A DNA stretch of 43,746 bases from Bacteroidota bacterium (GTDB lineage: Bacteria > Bacteroidota > Bacteroidia > JABDFU01). Location of the stretch: the NCBI GenBank assembly GCA_013286655.1, contig JABDFG010000013.1:1-43746 (forward strand), given 5' to 3'. Position 1 is the stretch's first letter. Every line of letters begins with the position of its first letter. The notes under the pieces were generated by a model, which was given only the letters and a program-made list of their open reading frames with translations, had not been told where the DNA came from and made no database searches. This document shows, piece by piece, positions 24,060-34,500 of this stretch. The translations under genes were made by a program, and so were the position numbers.

Positions 24060-24830
24060 TTGAATACATTAGATCGTTTTTCAAACCGTGTAGATAACTA
24101 CGTCAAGTACCGTCCGGGCTACCCGGCTGAGATGTTTTCTTTTTTGATTAAAGAGAAGATACTCCGAAGTGATTCCGTGATTGCTGATATCGGTTCGGGG
24201 ACCGGTATCTCTGCAAAAGTTTTTCTGGATAACGGAAATATGGTCTATGGTGTCGAACCAAACAAGGAAATGCGGGAGGCTGCCGAAAATATATTAGCCG
24301 GAAATAAGAATTTTAAAAGCATAACCGGAACGGCGGAGGCTACCGGCTTAAAGAGTAAAAGCATTGATATACTGATCGCGGCTCAGGCCTTCCATTGGTT
24401 TGATAAAGAACAATTCCGGAAAGAAGCCGTGCGGATTTTGAAACCGGAAGGTTTTGTGGTAATCATCTGGAATGACCGATTGACGGATGAAACAGAATTT
24501 CTAATGGAGTACGAGAGCCTTTTACATAATTATTCACTTGATTATGGAGAGGTAAATCACAAAAATATTTCTGCTAAGGACATCCGGAACTATTTTTTAA
24601 GTTTTATTGACAACAAAAGTTTTAAAGAAGCGTCCTTTAAGAATTACCAGGAATTTGATTTTCAGGGACTACAGGGGAGACTGTTGTCTTCTTCTTATGT
24701 CCCCACTACCGAACATGTAAATTTTGAACCCATGACAAAGGAATTGCATCGGATTTATGATATACATAATAAGGAAGGTTTTGTGAGATTTGAGTACGAT
24801 ACGATTTTGTATTCGGGAAGGATTAAATAG
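24060..24830 (+). CDS. Class I SAM-dependent methyltransferase, first gene behind the SAM riboswitch
   Basis: This cytoplasmic methyltransferase of about 256 aa opens with the family pattern FSNRVDNYVKYRPGYP. SAM motif I is VIADIGSGTGISAKVFL near residues 46-62, an acidic VEPNKEM follows, and then FHWFDKEQFRKEAVRILKPEG. The substrate is unknown; relatives are often labelled UbiE-like or trans-aconitate-methyltransferase-like without proof. There is no in-frame ATG ahead of motif I. The frame opens at a TTG at 24033, inside the terminator T run, so I prefer the TTG at 24060, 26 bases after the terminator. A SAM-consuming enzyme led by a riboswitch that turns off when SAM is plentiful is notable. 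metH follows after repeat copy C. Confidence 0.85.
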   Translation: MNTLDRFSNRVDNYVKYRPGYPAEMFSFLIKEKILRSDSVIADIGSGTGISAKVFLDNGNMVYGVEPNKEMREAAENILAGNKNFKSITGTAEATGLKSKSIDILIAAQAFHWFDKEQFRKEAVRILKPEGFVVIIWNDRLTDETEFLMEYESLLHNYSLDYGEVNHKNISAKDIRNYFLSFIDNKSFKEASFKNYQEFDFQGLQGRLLSSSYVPTTEHVNFEPMTKELHRIYDIHNKEGFVRFEYDTILYSGRIK

Positions 24831-24835
24831 AGGAA

Positions 24836-24956
24836 TAGTCATTAGCGAATAGGCAATGGCGAACAGCGAATAGGGAGAGTAAATAAAATGAAAACACAAA
24901 GTGTAAAAATACATCACCCCTACTGGCTATTCGCTATTCACTCTTTCCTCTTTTAG
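24836..24956. repeat. Intergenic palindromic repeat, copy C
   Basis: The left arm (about 24830-24876) reads AGAGGAATAGTCATTAGCGAATAG with further GCGAATAG-like units. The right arm (about 24919-24956) has CTATTCGCTATTCACTC and CTTTCCTCTTTT, and its complement aligns with the left arm over about 35 bases with few mismatches. The spacer is AT-rich. It fills the gap between the methyltransferase stop and the metH start, both on the plus strand. Confidence 0.75.
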
Positions 24957-24963
24957 TAAACTT

Positions 24964-27900
24964 ATGAAAGACATACGTAAGGAATTAGAAAAAAGGATTC
25001 TCGTAATTGATGGTGCGATGGGCACCATGATTCAGCGTTACAAGCTGCAGGAAAAGGATTACCGGGGTGATCGTTTTAAGGACTGGAAATCGGATCTGAA
25101 AGGAAACAATGATTTACTGGTTTTGACACAACCGCAGATCATCCTGGATATTCACAAGGAATACCTGGCTGCAGGAGCTGATATTATTGAAACCAATACG
25201 TTTAACGCGCAAAAAATTTCTTTGGCGGATTACCATATGGAAAGTCTGGCTTATGAGTTGAACCTGGAGGCGGCCAAATTAGGCCGTAAAGCTGTTGAGG
25301 AGTATTTTGCTGATAAAAAAAATCAACCTGCCGGAGAAAATAGAAAAGAGGCTTTTGTGGCAGGGGCGATGGGGCCTACTACGAAATTGTCCTCCATGTC
25401 ACCCAACGTGAATGATCCTGGATTCCGGTCGGTGACGTTTGATGATTTGGTGGATGCTTATACTGAACAGATCAGGGGCCTAATAGACGGAGGTGTGGAT
25501 CTTTTGCTTTTCGAAACGATCACAGATACGCTGAATGTGAAAGCGGCTTTGTTTGCTACGCAGAATTATTGTGAAAAAATAAACCGAAAAATACCGGTTA
25601 TGGTTTCCGGAACGATTACGGATGCCAGTGGACGGATTTTGTCGGGGCAGACCACGGAAGCGTTTTTAAATTCGGTTTCTCACGTCGACTTACTGAGTAT
25701 AGGTCTGAATTGTGCCTTGGGTGCAAAAGAAATGAGACCTTATCTGGAAGAACTTTCGGATAAGGCTCCTTTTTATGTGAGTGCTTACCCAAATGCGGGT
25801 TTGCCGAATCAGTTCGGGGAATACGACCAGGATGCCCATGAAATGGGGCATCAGATTGAAAGTTTTTTAAAAGCCGGATTTTTAAACATTGTCGGGGGGT
25901 GTTGTGGTACAACACCGGAGCATATTAAAATGATCGCAGGAATGGCCCGGCAATCGAAACCGCGTAAAAAACCGGAGCCGGATACCCTTATGCACCTGAG
26001 CGGATTAGAGCCCGTTACCTTGCGCCCGGAATCCAATTTCATGAACGTTGGAGAGCGCACAAATGTTACCGGATCCAAAAAATTTCTAAGATTAATTAAG
26101 GATAATAATTACGAGGAAGCGCTGACGATTGCCAAGGACCAGGTAGATGGCGGCGCCCAGGTGATCGATGTGAACATGGACGAGGGTATGTTGGACAGTG
26201 AAGGGGCCATGAAAAAATTTTTGAACCTCATTGCTTCTGAACCTGATATTGCCCGTTTGCCGATTATGATCGATTCCTCCAAATGGAGCGTAATTGAGAC
26301 GGGTTTGAAATGTGTTCAAGGGAAAGCGATTGTAAATTCCATTTCGCTGAAAGAAGGGGAAGCTAAATTTATTGAACAGGCACATAAAGTAAAGCAATAC
26401 GGAGCGGCCATGATCGTGATGGCTTTTGATGAAGTGGGACAGGCGGATACGCTTCAAAGACGCATCGAAATTTGTAAGCGGGCATATGATATCCTGGTTA
26501 ACAAGGTTCATTTTCCTCCCCAGGATATTATTTTCGACCCTAATATTTTTCCGGTTGCAACCGGAATGGAAGAACACCGAAAGAATGCGCTGGACTTTTT
26601 TGAATCTACCAAATGGATCAAAGCCAATTTACCCTTTGCGAAGGTCAGCGGGGGTGTAAGCAATGTTTCTTTTTCATTCCGGGGAAATGATCATGTCCGG
26701 GAGGCTATACACGGAGCTTTTTTGTACCATGCCGTAAAAGCCGGCATGGATATGGGGATTGTGAACCCTGCTCAATTACAGGTATACGATGATATTCCAA
26801 AAGATTTGCTGGAACTGGTGGAAGATGTATTGCTGGACAGAAGGGATGATGCGACGGAGCGATTGGTGAATCATGCAGAAACGCTTAAAGGTGTTTCTAA
26901 GGAAAAAACGGAGAAGGACGAAGCGTGGAGAAAAGGAACAGTGGAGGAACGCTTAAGTCATGCATTGGTAAAGGGCCTGGTAGAATACATTGATGTGGAT
27001 ACGGAAGAGGCCCGGCTGAAACTGGGAAGACCTTTGCATGTGATCGAGGGGCCTTTAATGGCGGGAATGAATATTGTGGGGGATTTATTTGGAAGCGGTA
27101 AGATGTTTTTACCCCAGGTAGTGAAGAGTGCGCGGGTCATGAAAAAGGCGGTTGCCTACCTGGAGCCTTTTCTGCAGGCGGAAAAGGAGGCGAATAAATT
27201 AGCCGGTATCGTGGGAGATGGACGAAAAAATGCCGGAAAGATTCTTATGGCTACTGTGAAAGGAGATGTGCATGACATCGGTAAAAATATTGTCGGAGTT
27301 GTACTGGCTTGTAATAATTATGAAATTATCGATTTAGGTGTGATGGTTTCCTGTGACCGGATCCTGGAGGAGGCTAAGAAACATCAGGTAGATGTGATCG
27401 GGTTAAGCGGACTGATTACTCCTTCCCTGGATGAGATGGTGCATGTAGCGAAGGAAATGGAGCGCCTGCAGTTTACAACGCCTTTACTGATAGGTGGGGC
27501 GACCACATCAAGGGTGCATACCGCCGTAAAAATTGCACAAAATTATTCGGGTCCGGTTGTACATGTGAACGATGCCAGTAAATCGGTGCCGGTTGCCAGC
27601 AGCCTGATTTCAAAAGAATTGCGGGCTCCCTTTATGGAGGAATTGACACTGGAGTATGAGCGCGTGCGGGAACAGAATAAAAATGCACAGGCTCAGAATA
27701 AGTTTATCAGCCTTGCCCAGGCGCGTTCCAACAAGTTGAAAGTGGACTGGGAGAAAACGATCATTGCCAAGCCTAAATTTACGGGCACTAAAGTTTTTAA
27801 AGATTATCCCTTGGATGAAATTGCGGAATACATTGACTGGACTCCCTTTTTCCATAGCTGGGAGATGAAAGGAAGTTATCCGAAAATATTGAATGATCCG

Positions 27901-28674
27901 GAACGGGGCACAGAAGCAAAAAAACTATTTCAGGATGCTCTGGATATGCTGAAAAAAATAATTGCGGAAAAATGGCTGCAGGCAAATGGGGTGATCGGAT
28001 TGTATCCTGCAAATACAGTGGGAGAGGATGATATGGAGGTGTACGATCCTTCTGATACTCAGCGTGTGATTTGCAAATTCCACAGCATCCGTCAACAAAC
28101 GAAGAAGCCTGGAGGCCAGCCAAATCTGGCCCTTTCAGATTTTATTGCTCCTAAAGGGGAACTTGATTTCATTGGAGGTTTTGCCGTTACCACCGGATTG
28201 GGTATTGAAAAATGGGTAACGAAATTTGAAAGCGATCAGGATGATTACAGTGCGATTATGTTGAAATCACTGGCGGATCGTCTGGCGGAAGCCTTTGCGG
28301 AGTTAATGCACAAACGAGTGCGCAGGGAATTCTGGGGATATGCTGAAACAGAAACACTGGCGAATGATCAGTTAATAAAAGAAGAATACCAGGGTATAAG
28401 GCCAGCTCCGGGCTATCCGGCTCAACCTGACCATACGGAGAAGCCGGCTCTTTTTGAGTTACTTGAGGTGGAAAAGAACACCGGGATTCATCTGACGGAT
28501 AGTATGGCAATGTACCCAACAGCTGCCGTAAGTGGTTTGTATTTTTCACATCCACAATCCCAGTATTTTGGAGTTGGGAAAATAACAAGAGAGCAGGCGG
28601 AGGATTATGCCAAACGTAAGGGAATAGCGTTGGAAGTAGCCGAAAAATGGTTAGGGCCTGTATTGGCTTATTGA
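24964..28674 (+). CDS. metH: Cobalamin-dependent methionine synthase
   Basis: MetH transfers methyl from methyltetrahydrofolate to homocysteine through cobalamin. The 1236-aa protein is full length with all modules. The homocysteine/zinc barrel covers about residues 1-330 ([29 protein letters not shown]). The pterin barrel covers about 355-610 ([14 protein letters not shown]). The cobalamin cap and Rossmann domains cover about 640-880, with DVHDIGKN holding the lower-ligand His near residue 770. The reactivation domain covers about 900-1236 ([32 protein letters not shown]). Presence of the last domain implies reductive reactivation with SAM and a flavodoxin-like donor. It lies downstream of the SAM riboswitch and methyltransferase; whether repeat copy C lets the transcript through is not known. 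Confidence 0.97.
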   Translation: MKDIRKELEKRILVIDGAMGTMIQRYKLQEKDYRGDRFKDWKSDLKGNNDLLVLTQPQIILDIHKEYLAAGADIIETNTFNAQKISLADYHMESLAYELNLEAAKLGRKAVEEYFADKKNQPAGENRKEAFVAGAMGPTTKLSSMSPNVNDPGFRSVTFDDLVDAYTEQIRGLIDGGVDLLLFETITDTLNVKAALFATQNYCEKINRKIPVMVSGTITDASGRILSGQTTEAFLNSVSHVDLLSIGLNCALGAKEMRPYLEELSDKAPFYVSAYPNAGLPNQFGEYDQDAHEMGHQIESFLKAGFLNIVGGCCGTTPEHIKMIAGMARQSKPRKKPEPDTLMHLSGLEPVTLRPESNFMNVGERTNVTGSKKFLRLIKDNNYEEALTIAKDQVDGGAQVIDVNMDEGMLDSEGAMKKFLNLIASEPDIARLPIMIDSSKWSVIETGLKCVQGKAIVNSISLKEGEAKFIEQAHKVKQYGAAMIVMAFDEVGQADTLQRRIEICKRAYDILVNKVHFPPQDIIFDPNIFPVATGMEEHRKNALDFFESTKWIKANLPFAKVSGGVSNVSFSFRGNDHVREAIHGAFLYHAVKAGMDMGIVNPAQLQVYDDIPKDLLELVEDVLLDRRDDATERLVNHAETLKGVSKEKTEKDEAWRKGTVEERLSHALVKGLVEYIDVDTEEARLKLGRPLHVIEGPLMAGMNIVGDLFGSGKMFLPQVVKSARVMKKAVAYLEPFLQAEKEANKLAGIVGDGRKNAGKILMATVKGDVHDIGKNIVGVVLACNNYEIIDLGVMVSCDRILEEAKKHQVDVIGLSGLITPSLDEMVHVAKEMERLQFTTPLLIGGATTSRVHTAVKIAQNYSGPVVHVNDASKSVPVASSLISKELRAPFMEELTLEYERVREQNKNAQAQNKFISLAQARSNKLKVDWEKTIIAKPKFTGTKVFKDYPLDEIAEYIDWTPFFHSWEMKGSYPKILNDPERGTEAKKLFQDALDMLKKIIAEKWLQANGVIGLYPANTVGEDDMEVYDPSDTQRVICKFHSIRQQTKKPGGQPNLALSDFIAPKGELDFIGGFAVTTGLGIEKWVTKFESDQDDYSAIMLKSLADRLAEAFAELMHKRVRREFWGYAETETLANDQLIKEEYQGIRPAPGYPAQPDHTEKPALFELLEVEKNTGIHLTDSMAMYPTAAVSGLYFSHPQSQYFGVGKITREQAEDYAKRKGIALEVAEKWLGPVLAY

Positions 28675-28699
28675 GTTGCTACTCTGCTACCTTCGGAAT

Positions 28700-29764
28700 T
28701 TATTTCCCCTGATCGTAATCTACTGTTAACGTCGGAGTAATAGCGTGTGACTGACAGGTCAGGATATATCCCTGTTCTACTTCCGAGTCGAGCAGGGCAT
28801 AATTGACATCCATGATAACTTTTCCTTCTATTACTTTTGCACGGCAGGTGCAACAGGAGCCGGCTCTGCAGGCGAAGGGAGCATCGAGGTTGGCTTCCAG
28901 GGCCGCTTCCAGTACGCTTTGATGGGGTTCGAGAAAGACGACACGTTCGTCTCCGTCACAGATGATGGTGACTTCAGCAGGAACGACCTGATCTTGATTT
29001 GCACTGTCTTTTGATGTTTCCGGAGGTGTCCCGAAATATTCCAGATGAATTTTATTTTTTGGGATGCTGAATGATTCGAGGGCTTCATTGCTATGTGCCA
29101 TCATGTCGGCGGGGCCACAGGCAAAAAATTCGTTGATCTGGCTGAGGTCTACGTGTTTTTGAACGAGGGCTTTTATTTTTTCTTTGCTCATCCGTCCGGT
29201 ATAGAGCTCCTCCAGCTTTTGTTTTGGCCGGCTATAGGTATATATTATTTTTAAACGAGGGTTATTTGCCTGCAGGGTATCCAATTCTTTTTTAAAGATG
29301 ATGTGGTCTTCGTCACTGTTGCCATAAAACAGGTTTACATGAGATTGAGATTCTGTTTCCAGGGCGGTCTTTAAAATGGAAATGATGGGAGTGATTCCGC
29401 TTCCTGCCGCGAAGAGATTGTATACTTTCTTGTTGTATTGGTTAAGCTCTGTGTAAAAATTTCCAACAGGTACCATTGTTTCGACCGTGTCGCCTGCTTT
29501 TAAATGATCGTTGATATGTGTGGAGACCCGACCCTCTTTTACTTTTTTTACAGCGATGCGTAAGCTTAATTCAGAAGGAGCGGAACAGATGGAGTAAGAT
29601 CTGCGTAATTCTTCTCCTTTGATCCGGAAACGGAGTGTAAGGTACTGACCCTGTATGTAACTGAATTCTTTTTTTAAATTTTCAGGTACTTCAAAACCGA
29701 TGGATACACAATCGGAAGTTTCGGCTTTAATATCGGAGACCTTTAAGGAATAAAATTTGGACAT
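28700..29764 (-). CDS. Ferredoxin-NAD(P)H reductase with C-terminal 2Fe-2S domain (PaaE-like)
   Basis: This 354-aa electron-transfer protein has three modules. The FAD-binding barrel carries RSYSICSAP near residue 55. The NAD(P) domain carries LFAAGSGITPIISILKTAL near residue 118 and FFACGPADMM. A plant-type 2Fe-2S domain at the C-terminus carries FACRAGSCCTCRAKV, with the fourth cysteine in LTCQSHA. The layout matches phenylacetyl-CoA epoxidase reductase PaaE and other class IA reductases. No paaABCD genes are present, so it probably serves another oxygenase or desaturase. It is the last gene of the apparent porU-porV-ispF operon, 48 bp after ispF, and converges with metH. Confidence 0.9.
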   Translation of the reverse strand: MSKFYSLKVSDIKAETSDCVSIGFEVPENLKKEFSYIQGQYLTLRFRIKGEELRRSYSICSAPSELSLRIAVKKVKEGRVSTHINDHLKAGDTVETMVPVGNFYTELNQYNKKVYNLFAAGSGITPIISILKTALETESQSHVNLFYGNSDEDHIIFKKELDTLQANNPRLKIIYTYSRPKQKLEELYTGRMSKEKIKALVQKHVDLSQINEFFACGPADMMAHSNEALESFSIPKNKIHLEYFGTPPETSKDSANQDQVVPAEVTIICDGDERVVFLEPHQSVLEAALEANLDAPFACRAGSCCTCRAKVIEGKVIMDVNYALLDSEVEQGYILTCQSHAITPTLTVDYDQGK

Positions 29765-29812
29765 TTTTTAACGTATTGACCGGGTGCAAAAGTAGGAAAA
29801 AAACAACGTAGA

Positions 29813-30292
29813 TTATTTCTTTTCGATCAAGACTACCGCATAGGCGCAGACTCCTTCCTCGCGTCCGACATAACCCATTTGTTCGTTGGTGGTTGCTTTA
29901 ATGGAAATCTGGTTTTCAGAGATGCCTAAGGTGGCGGCTAAGGTTTTTTTCATTTCGGGAATATAGGGCTTGATCTTTGGCTTTTCGAGGCATAAGGTAG
30001 TGTCGATATTCCCAATCGTATAGCCCTCTTCGGTAATGAGTTTCATCACTCTTTTCAGAAGTAGTTTACTGTCGATATTTTTAAACTCTGAAGAAGTATC
30101 CGGAAAGTGAATGCCAATATCACCCAGGTTGGCCGCACCCAAAAGTGCGTCGCAGATAGCGTGTATTAATACATCTGCATCGGAATGGCCTACAGCGCCT
30201 TTTGTGTGATCCAGGTGGATCCCACCGAGCCAGAAATCAGTATTTTCTTTTAACTGATGAACATCAAATCCAAAGCCGATCCTGACAGACAT
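29813..30292 (-). CDS. ispF: 2-C-methyl-D-erythritol 2,4-cyclodiphosphate synthase
   Basis: IspF catalyses the cyclisation step of the MEP isoprenoid pathway. The 159-aa protein is normal in size. It has the RIGFGFDVHQL metal-binding opening, GHSDADVLIHAICDALLGAA, and the C-terminal KATTNEQMGYVGREEGVCAYAV block. It begins five bases after the stop of porV, so the two are almost certainly one transcript. The same porU-porV-ispF order is, as I recall, found in Porphyromonas gingivalis. Confidence 0.97.
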   Translation of the reverse strand: MSVRIGFGFDVHQLKENTDFWLGGIHLDHTKGAVGHSDADVLIHAICDALLGAANLGDIGIHFPDTSSEFKNIDSKLLLKRVMKLITEEGYTIGNIDTTLCLEKPKIKPYIPEMKKTLAATLGISENQISIKATTNEQMGYVGREEGVCAYAVVLIEKK

Positions 30293-30297
30293 AGTTC

Positions 30298-31554
30298 TTA
30301 GTCCGGCTTTTTCTCCTCCTGGGCCTTGAGTGCATCGAAATTGAAGAACAGGGTAAATTGCAGGGTATTCTCTAAAGGATTGCGTTGATCTGTTGGTATA
30401 AGATAGGAAAAATCCAATCCGAATACGTTGTATTTGAGTCCGGCCCCGAGTGTGAAAAATATCCGGTTCCCATTAAGAGGATTTTCATAAAAAAATCCAG
30501 CACGCAGGGCAAATTGTTTATCATACCAGTATTCAATACCCGTAGCATAATCAATGTCACGTAATTCTTCTCTCCATCCCCCGGGCGCATCGGTAAAGGA
30601 GCCGAAGATGCCACTTACTACGCCCCGGTTGGGATTCTGACCCGCAAGAATCACCTGCTGGCCATTTGCGCCATATACCGGTCCTCCGGAAGAATCTTTT
30701 GCGTATACCGGAGGAGTTGGCACCAGCAACTTGTTAAAGTCAACCGTGAAAACAATGCTGTTGTATTCATCCAGGTCAATCTTCAAAGCTGGTCCAAGGC
30801 GCAGGTTAATAGGTAAAAAATCGGTTTGAGCACTCGTGGAATAGGCTATTTTGTTGCCAATGTTAGAAATGTTCAAGCCAAAAGAAAAAGTGCCTTTTGT
30901 GTCGCCCATTTTAATCTTTTCCTTTCTGTAATACGCGGAAAGGTCGACCGCGCCGGCAGTTCCTGCATGCGTTTCAGCCCCCTGCACACTTACCCCGTTG
31001 GTGAGGTCGGAATAGATAAATCTACCCGTCATTCCAACAGAAAAATTATCACTTAATTTACGGGCATAACCTCCGTCTATGGCAAATTCATTCGGACGAA
31101 ATTGTCCGATGGTATTACCAACAACATCCGTGAAGGTAATATCCCCCAGGGAGAAATACCTCAAAGAGGCCGAAAAAGCCTCATCTTTGGAAGGTTTGTA
31201 ATAACCGGAGAGGTAGGCTAAATTAATGTCAGGAACAAGCGTTCTCAGCCAAGGTACATAGGAAACAGCAAATCCCATTTTATCCTCTGCGAAGGCTAGT
31301 TTTGATTCGTTCCAATAACTTGAATTGACGTCAGGGGTGGTCGCCACGCCTGCATCGCCCATTCCGCCTCCACGGGCATCCGGTGCGATCATCAGAAATG
31401 GAACGGCTGTAGTGATGGTATTGATCCCGCCGGTAAGCTGGTTGGTAGTCAGCAGTTTTTGCTGAGCGGATAAGTAATGGCTTCCAAGGATGCCGGATAT
31501 CAGCAATGCTAAGGTCGCAAATGAGAAACGATTATCATTATTAAGCACGGTCAT
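30298..31554 (-). CDS. porV: PorV (LptO), outer-membrane barrel of the T9SS attachment complex
   Basis: PorV is a FadL-like barrel that shuttles T9SS cargo from the translocon to the PorU attachment complex. The 418-aa protein has the family markers VPFLMIAPDARGGGMGDAG, VSYVPWLRTLVPDINLAY and SLRYFSLGDITFTDVVG. It ends in barrel strands (LQFTLFFNFDALKAQEEK). It is encoded 27 bp after porU and five before ispF. The signal region is NRFSFATLALLISGILGSHYLSA, ahead of QQK. Confidence 0.94.
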   Translation of the reverse strand: MTVLNNDNRFSFATLALLISGILGSHYLSAQQKLLTTNQLTGGINTITTAVPFLMIAPDARGGGMGDAGVATTPDVNSSYWNESKLAFAEDKMGFAVSYVPWLRTLVPDINLAYLSGYYKPSKDEAFSASLRYFSLGDITFTDVVGNTIGQFRPNEFAIDGGYARKLSDNFSVGMTGRFIYSDLTNGVSVQGAETHAGTAGAVDLSAYYRKEKIKMGDTKGTFSFGLNISNIGNKIAYSTSAQTDFLPINLRLGPALKIDLDEYNSIVFTVDFNKLLVPTPPVYAKDSSGGPVYGANGQQVILAGQNPNRGVVSGIFGSFTDAPGGWREELRDIDYATGIEYWYDKQFALRAGFFYENPLNGNRIFFTLGAGLKYNVFGLDFSYLIPTDQRNPLENTLQFTLFFNFDALKAQEEKKPD

Positions 31555-31581
31555 TTTTTTACGGGCTACTAAATTAAAAAA

Positions 31582-34500
31582 TTAATTCAAGATTACGAGT
31601 TTTTCATATTTGTCGGCTGTACTACCGTCTTCTCCCCGTACTTTCAGGTGGTAAACGTAAACACCCCTTCCAATATTGTTTCCGAAATCGTCTTTCCCAT
31701 CCCAATCGATGGGGTCGGATCGAAAACCTGTCAGGGTAACTTTTTCAGTAATGTTTTTAACTTGCTTGCCGGTAACGGTAAAGATCTGGATCTGCACGTC
31801 CAGCTGCTCGCAGCAACGGTTATCTTCAAAAAAGAACTGGGTGTGGGTGGTAAAAGGGTTGGGATAGTTCAGCAGATGGGCGATTCCCAGGGAAGAAGAA
31901 TTTTCGACTACGAATTCGGTATAAGCCTGGGAAGAATTGTTGTAGATATCCCAGGCTTTGAGCGTTAAGGTATGTCTACCCGGACTGAGGTTTTGCAGCT
32001 GGTAATGAATAGTGCCGCTCTTATAGCTATTGAGATCGGACTGATAATAATCATTGAGTATAATAGTTCCGCTGGTATTGCCATCGAGTATGGCTGTCAG
32101 GTCGTGGCCGATACCGTTGCCTACCGTATTGATCCCGCTGGAATCTTTCAGGACAGCATAGATATAGGGATTTTGATTGGTGAGGCCTCCGAATACAAAT
32201 CTTGCGTCGTTCAGGTATAGTTTAATGCCCGGGCCTATATTATCCGCGGGGGCATTGGTATTGGTTCCTCCGATGTAAAATTTCTCGCAATTGCCTTTGG
32301 CATCATCAGTGCCGTTTTCGCCATAATAGCTGATGCGGCCAAGCCCATAATTATAAGCAATGTCTTTGGGAATAATAAATGAAAAACGGAATTTTCCATT
32401 CTTTACACTGACGATCCCTTTGTATAAGATGTTTTTCTGAAGAAGGAAGTTGAAGGGAGCAACTCCTTCGGTTCCAAGAGTAGTAACTTCCGTTGGTTTG
32501 TCATAGACGGTGGGATAGACGTAGCCATTGAAAGAATTCAAAGGGTTACTATAATTGTCTGTCAGATGACCGCTGACGGTTACTTTACTAAGTGCTTTAA
32601 GGGTGTCCCCAGTAACACTTGTAAATGTTTTTCCGGTACTCAGCTTAATACCATTGATGCTGTCTGTATTAACATTGTATTTCGGATAAGCCAGGCGGAC
32701 TCCGGGATCACCCAGAAAGGTGAAATTCCGGTTATTGGGATCAGTTCCGCTGGATACTTTGGTTAGCCGGAAGGCGTCTCCCAGGCGGACCATTTGCCCT
32801 GTTGGCAAACTGTCAAGGATATGGTAATAAAAATTGGTATTGAGTGCAAAATTAGGTTCGGAATACACCAGGCGAACAGTGGTAAACAGTCCGATGCCCC
32901 CTCCATTTGGATTGAGCAGGACCAGCTCACCGGCAGAAGTCAGGGCGGGATTGTCAAATGCGCTGAATTCGCAGGTGGCGGTTACGAAAAGCGGTAAGCT
33001 ATAGAGATTTGTCCAGGCCTCAATGTCATTGTCTCCAAGGACCCGGTCATGTGACCAGCCCAGTTGTCCTCCATGGCCTGTGTAATTGACAACCAGGGCT
33101 CCTTTATTGACCTGCGCATCGATCGCCGCCTCTGCATCCGGATACGTATCTCCTCCTGGAGTAGGAGCTACCTGATAAGCATCCAGGTAAATTTTATTAA
33201 GATTAATATTGTTATAGGTTGTATCTACAAGTGTTGCTTCCTGGTCTGCTTGTTGCTCATGTACATCTCCATCCGGAGGATAGGTGTCAGCGACAAAGCA
33301 AATCAGGTTTCTCCAGTCTCCATAAGGAGTATTGGCTGCCGTAACGCTCTGAGAAGTATAGACCGGCAGAGGAGCTTTGCTCGAATATTTAATGATTTTA
33401 TTAACTACACCCTGGGCTTGTTGAATGTTGTCACAGGGAATTCTTCCGATGCCAATGTCCACCAGGTCGTTCGCTCCGTAGTCACCTTCCGAGTCGTCTA
33501 ACAGACCGTAATAGTCATCTGTCACATAGGAGGATGTCGGGTTATGAGAGTCGTCACTTTGGTATGTTGGAATGAAATTAGTGTTGCCGGGAAGGCGGTA
33601 TAAATTATCATAAGATCCATCACCAAACAATAGCAGATATTTAGGCAGGTTAGCATAACCCGTTGAACGATCGTAAAACATTTTCATGAAATCTTTGATG
33701 GCTGTTACGTCTTGTGCTCCTGAAGAAAATTCGTTGTAGATCTGCTGGGGAGTAACGACTTCTACGCTAAGCCCATCATTTTGAGTATGGAAATCTGCCA
33801 GGGCTTTGGCCTGGCTTAGAAATAAAGGGTGTGATACAATGATCATATCTGTTTGGGTCAGGTTATGCAGATTCTGGTTTGGGACACGCCCAAAAGCTAT
33901 GGGGGTCAAATAGGTGTTTCCATTAAAAGCAACAAATTGGCGCAAAGAATCGGAAGCGACTGAGAATTGAAGCGTAGTGCCGGTATAAGTTGTTTTTTGA
34001 AGTTTTACATTGGTCGGGTCGGTCACTTCCCAGACGGTATCTTTTCCATTTGTTCCCAGGTTGAACTGGGCAATGTTTCCGGCTCCTACTGATCTGGAAT
34101 CGCGGAATAGAAGCTGGTCAGCGTTCATATTTAATCGTCTTCTTGCATTTACCTCTATATAATTCAGCCAACCTACTGCTCCGGAGGTTTGTAAAGTAGT
34201 TGTTACCGTTAGGGAAGTTGTCGGTTTGGGGACGGTAAAACAGCCGCTAGTCGGCGCGGCGTAATCGGCAAAATAAAGATCCGTGTCTACAGAAGGGTCA
34301 GCTATTATTTGTGAGGTTGAGCCCACGTTTACCTGGTAAGAAGCATTTGGAGCGGGGCCTCCATAACGGCCTATCAAAGCAACGTTAACAGATGCAGGGG
34401 AGCTCGTATCAATATTCGGAAAGACGTAAGAATAACTGTAGTTGGTAACAATGTCAAAGTTCGCCCCGTACCAGCGACGTCCGGATTGTATGAGACTTAC

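Noticed and set aside
33064-33501. A 145-codon plus-strand frame inside porU
   Set aside because: Antisense to the PorU C25 protease domain with its catalytic motifs; low-complexity Ile/Arg/Ser composition typical of a shadow frame.
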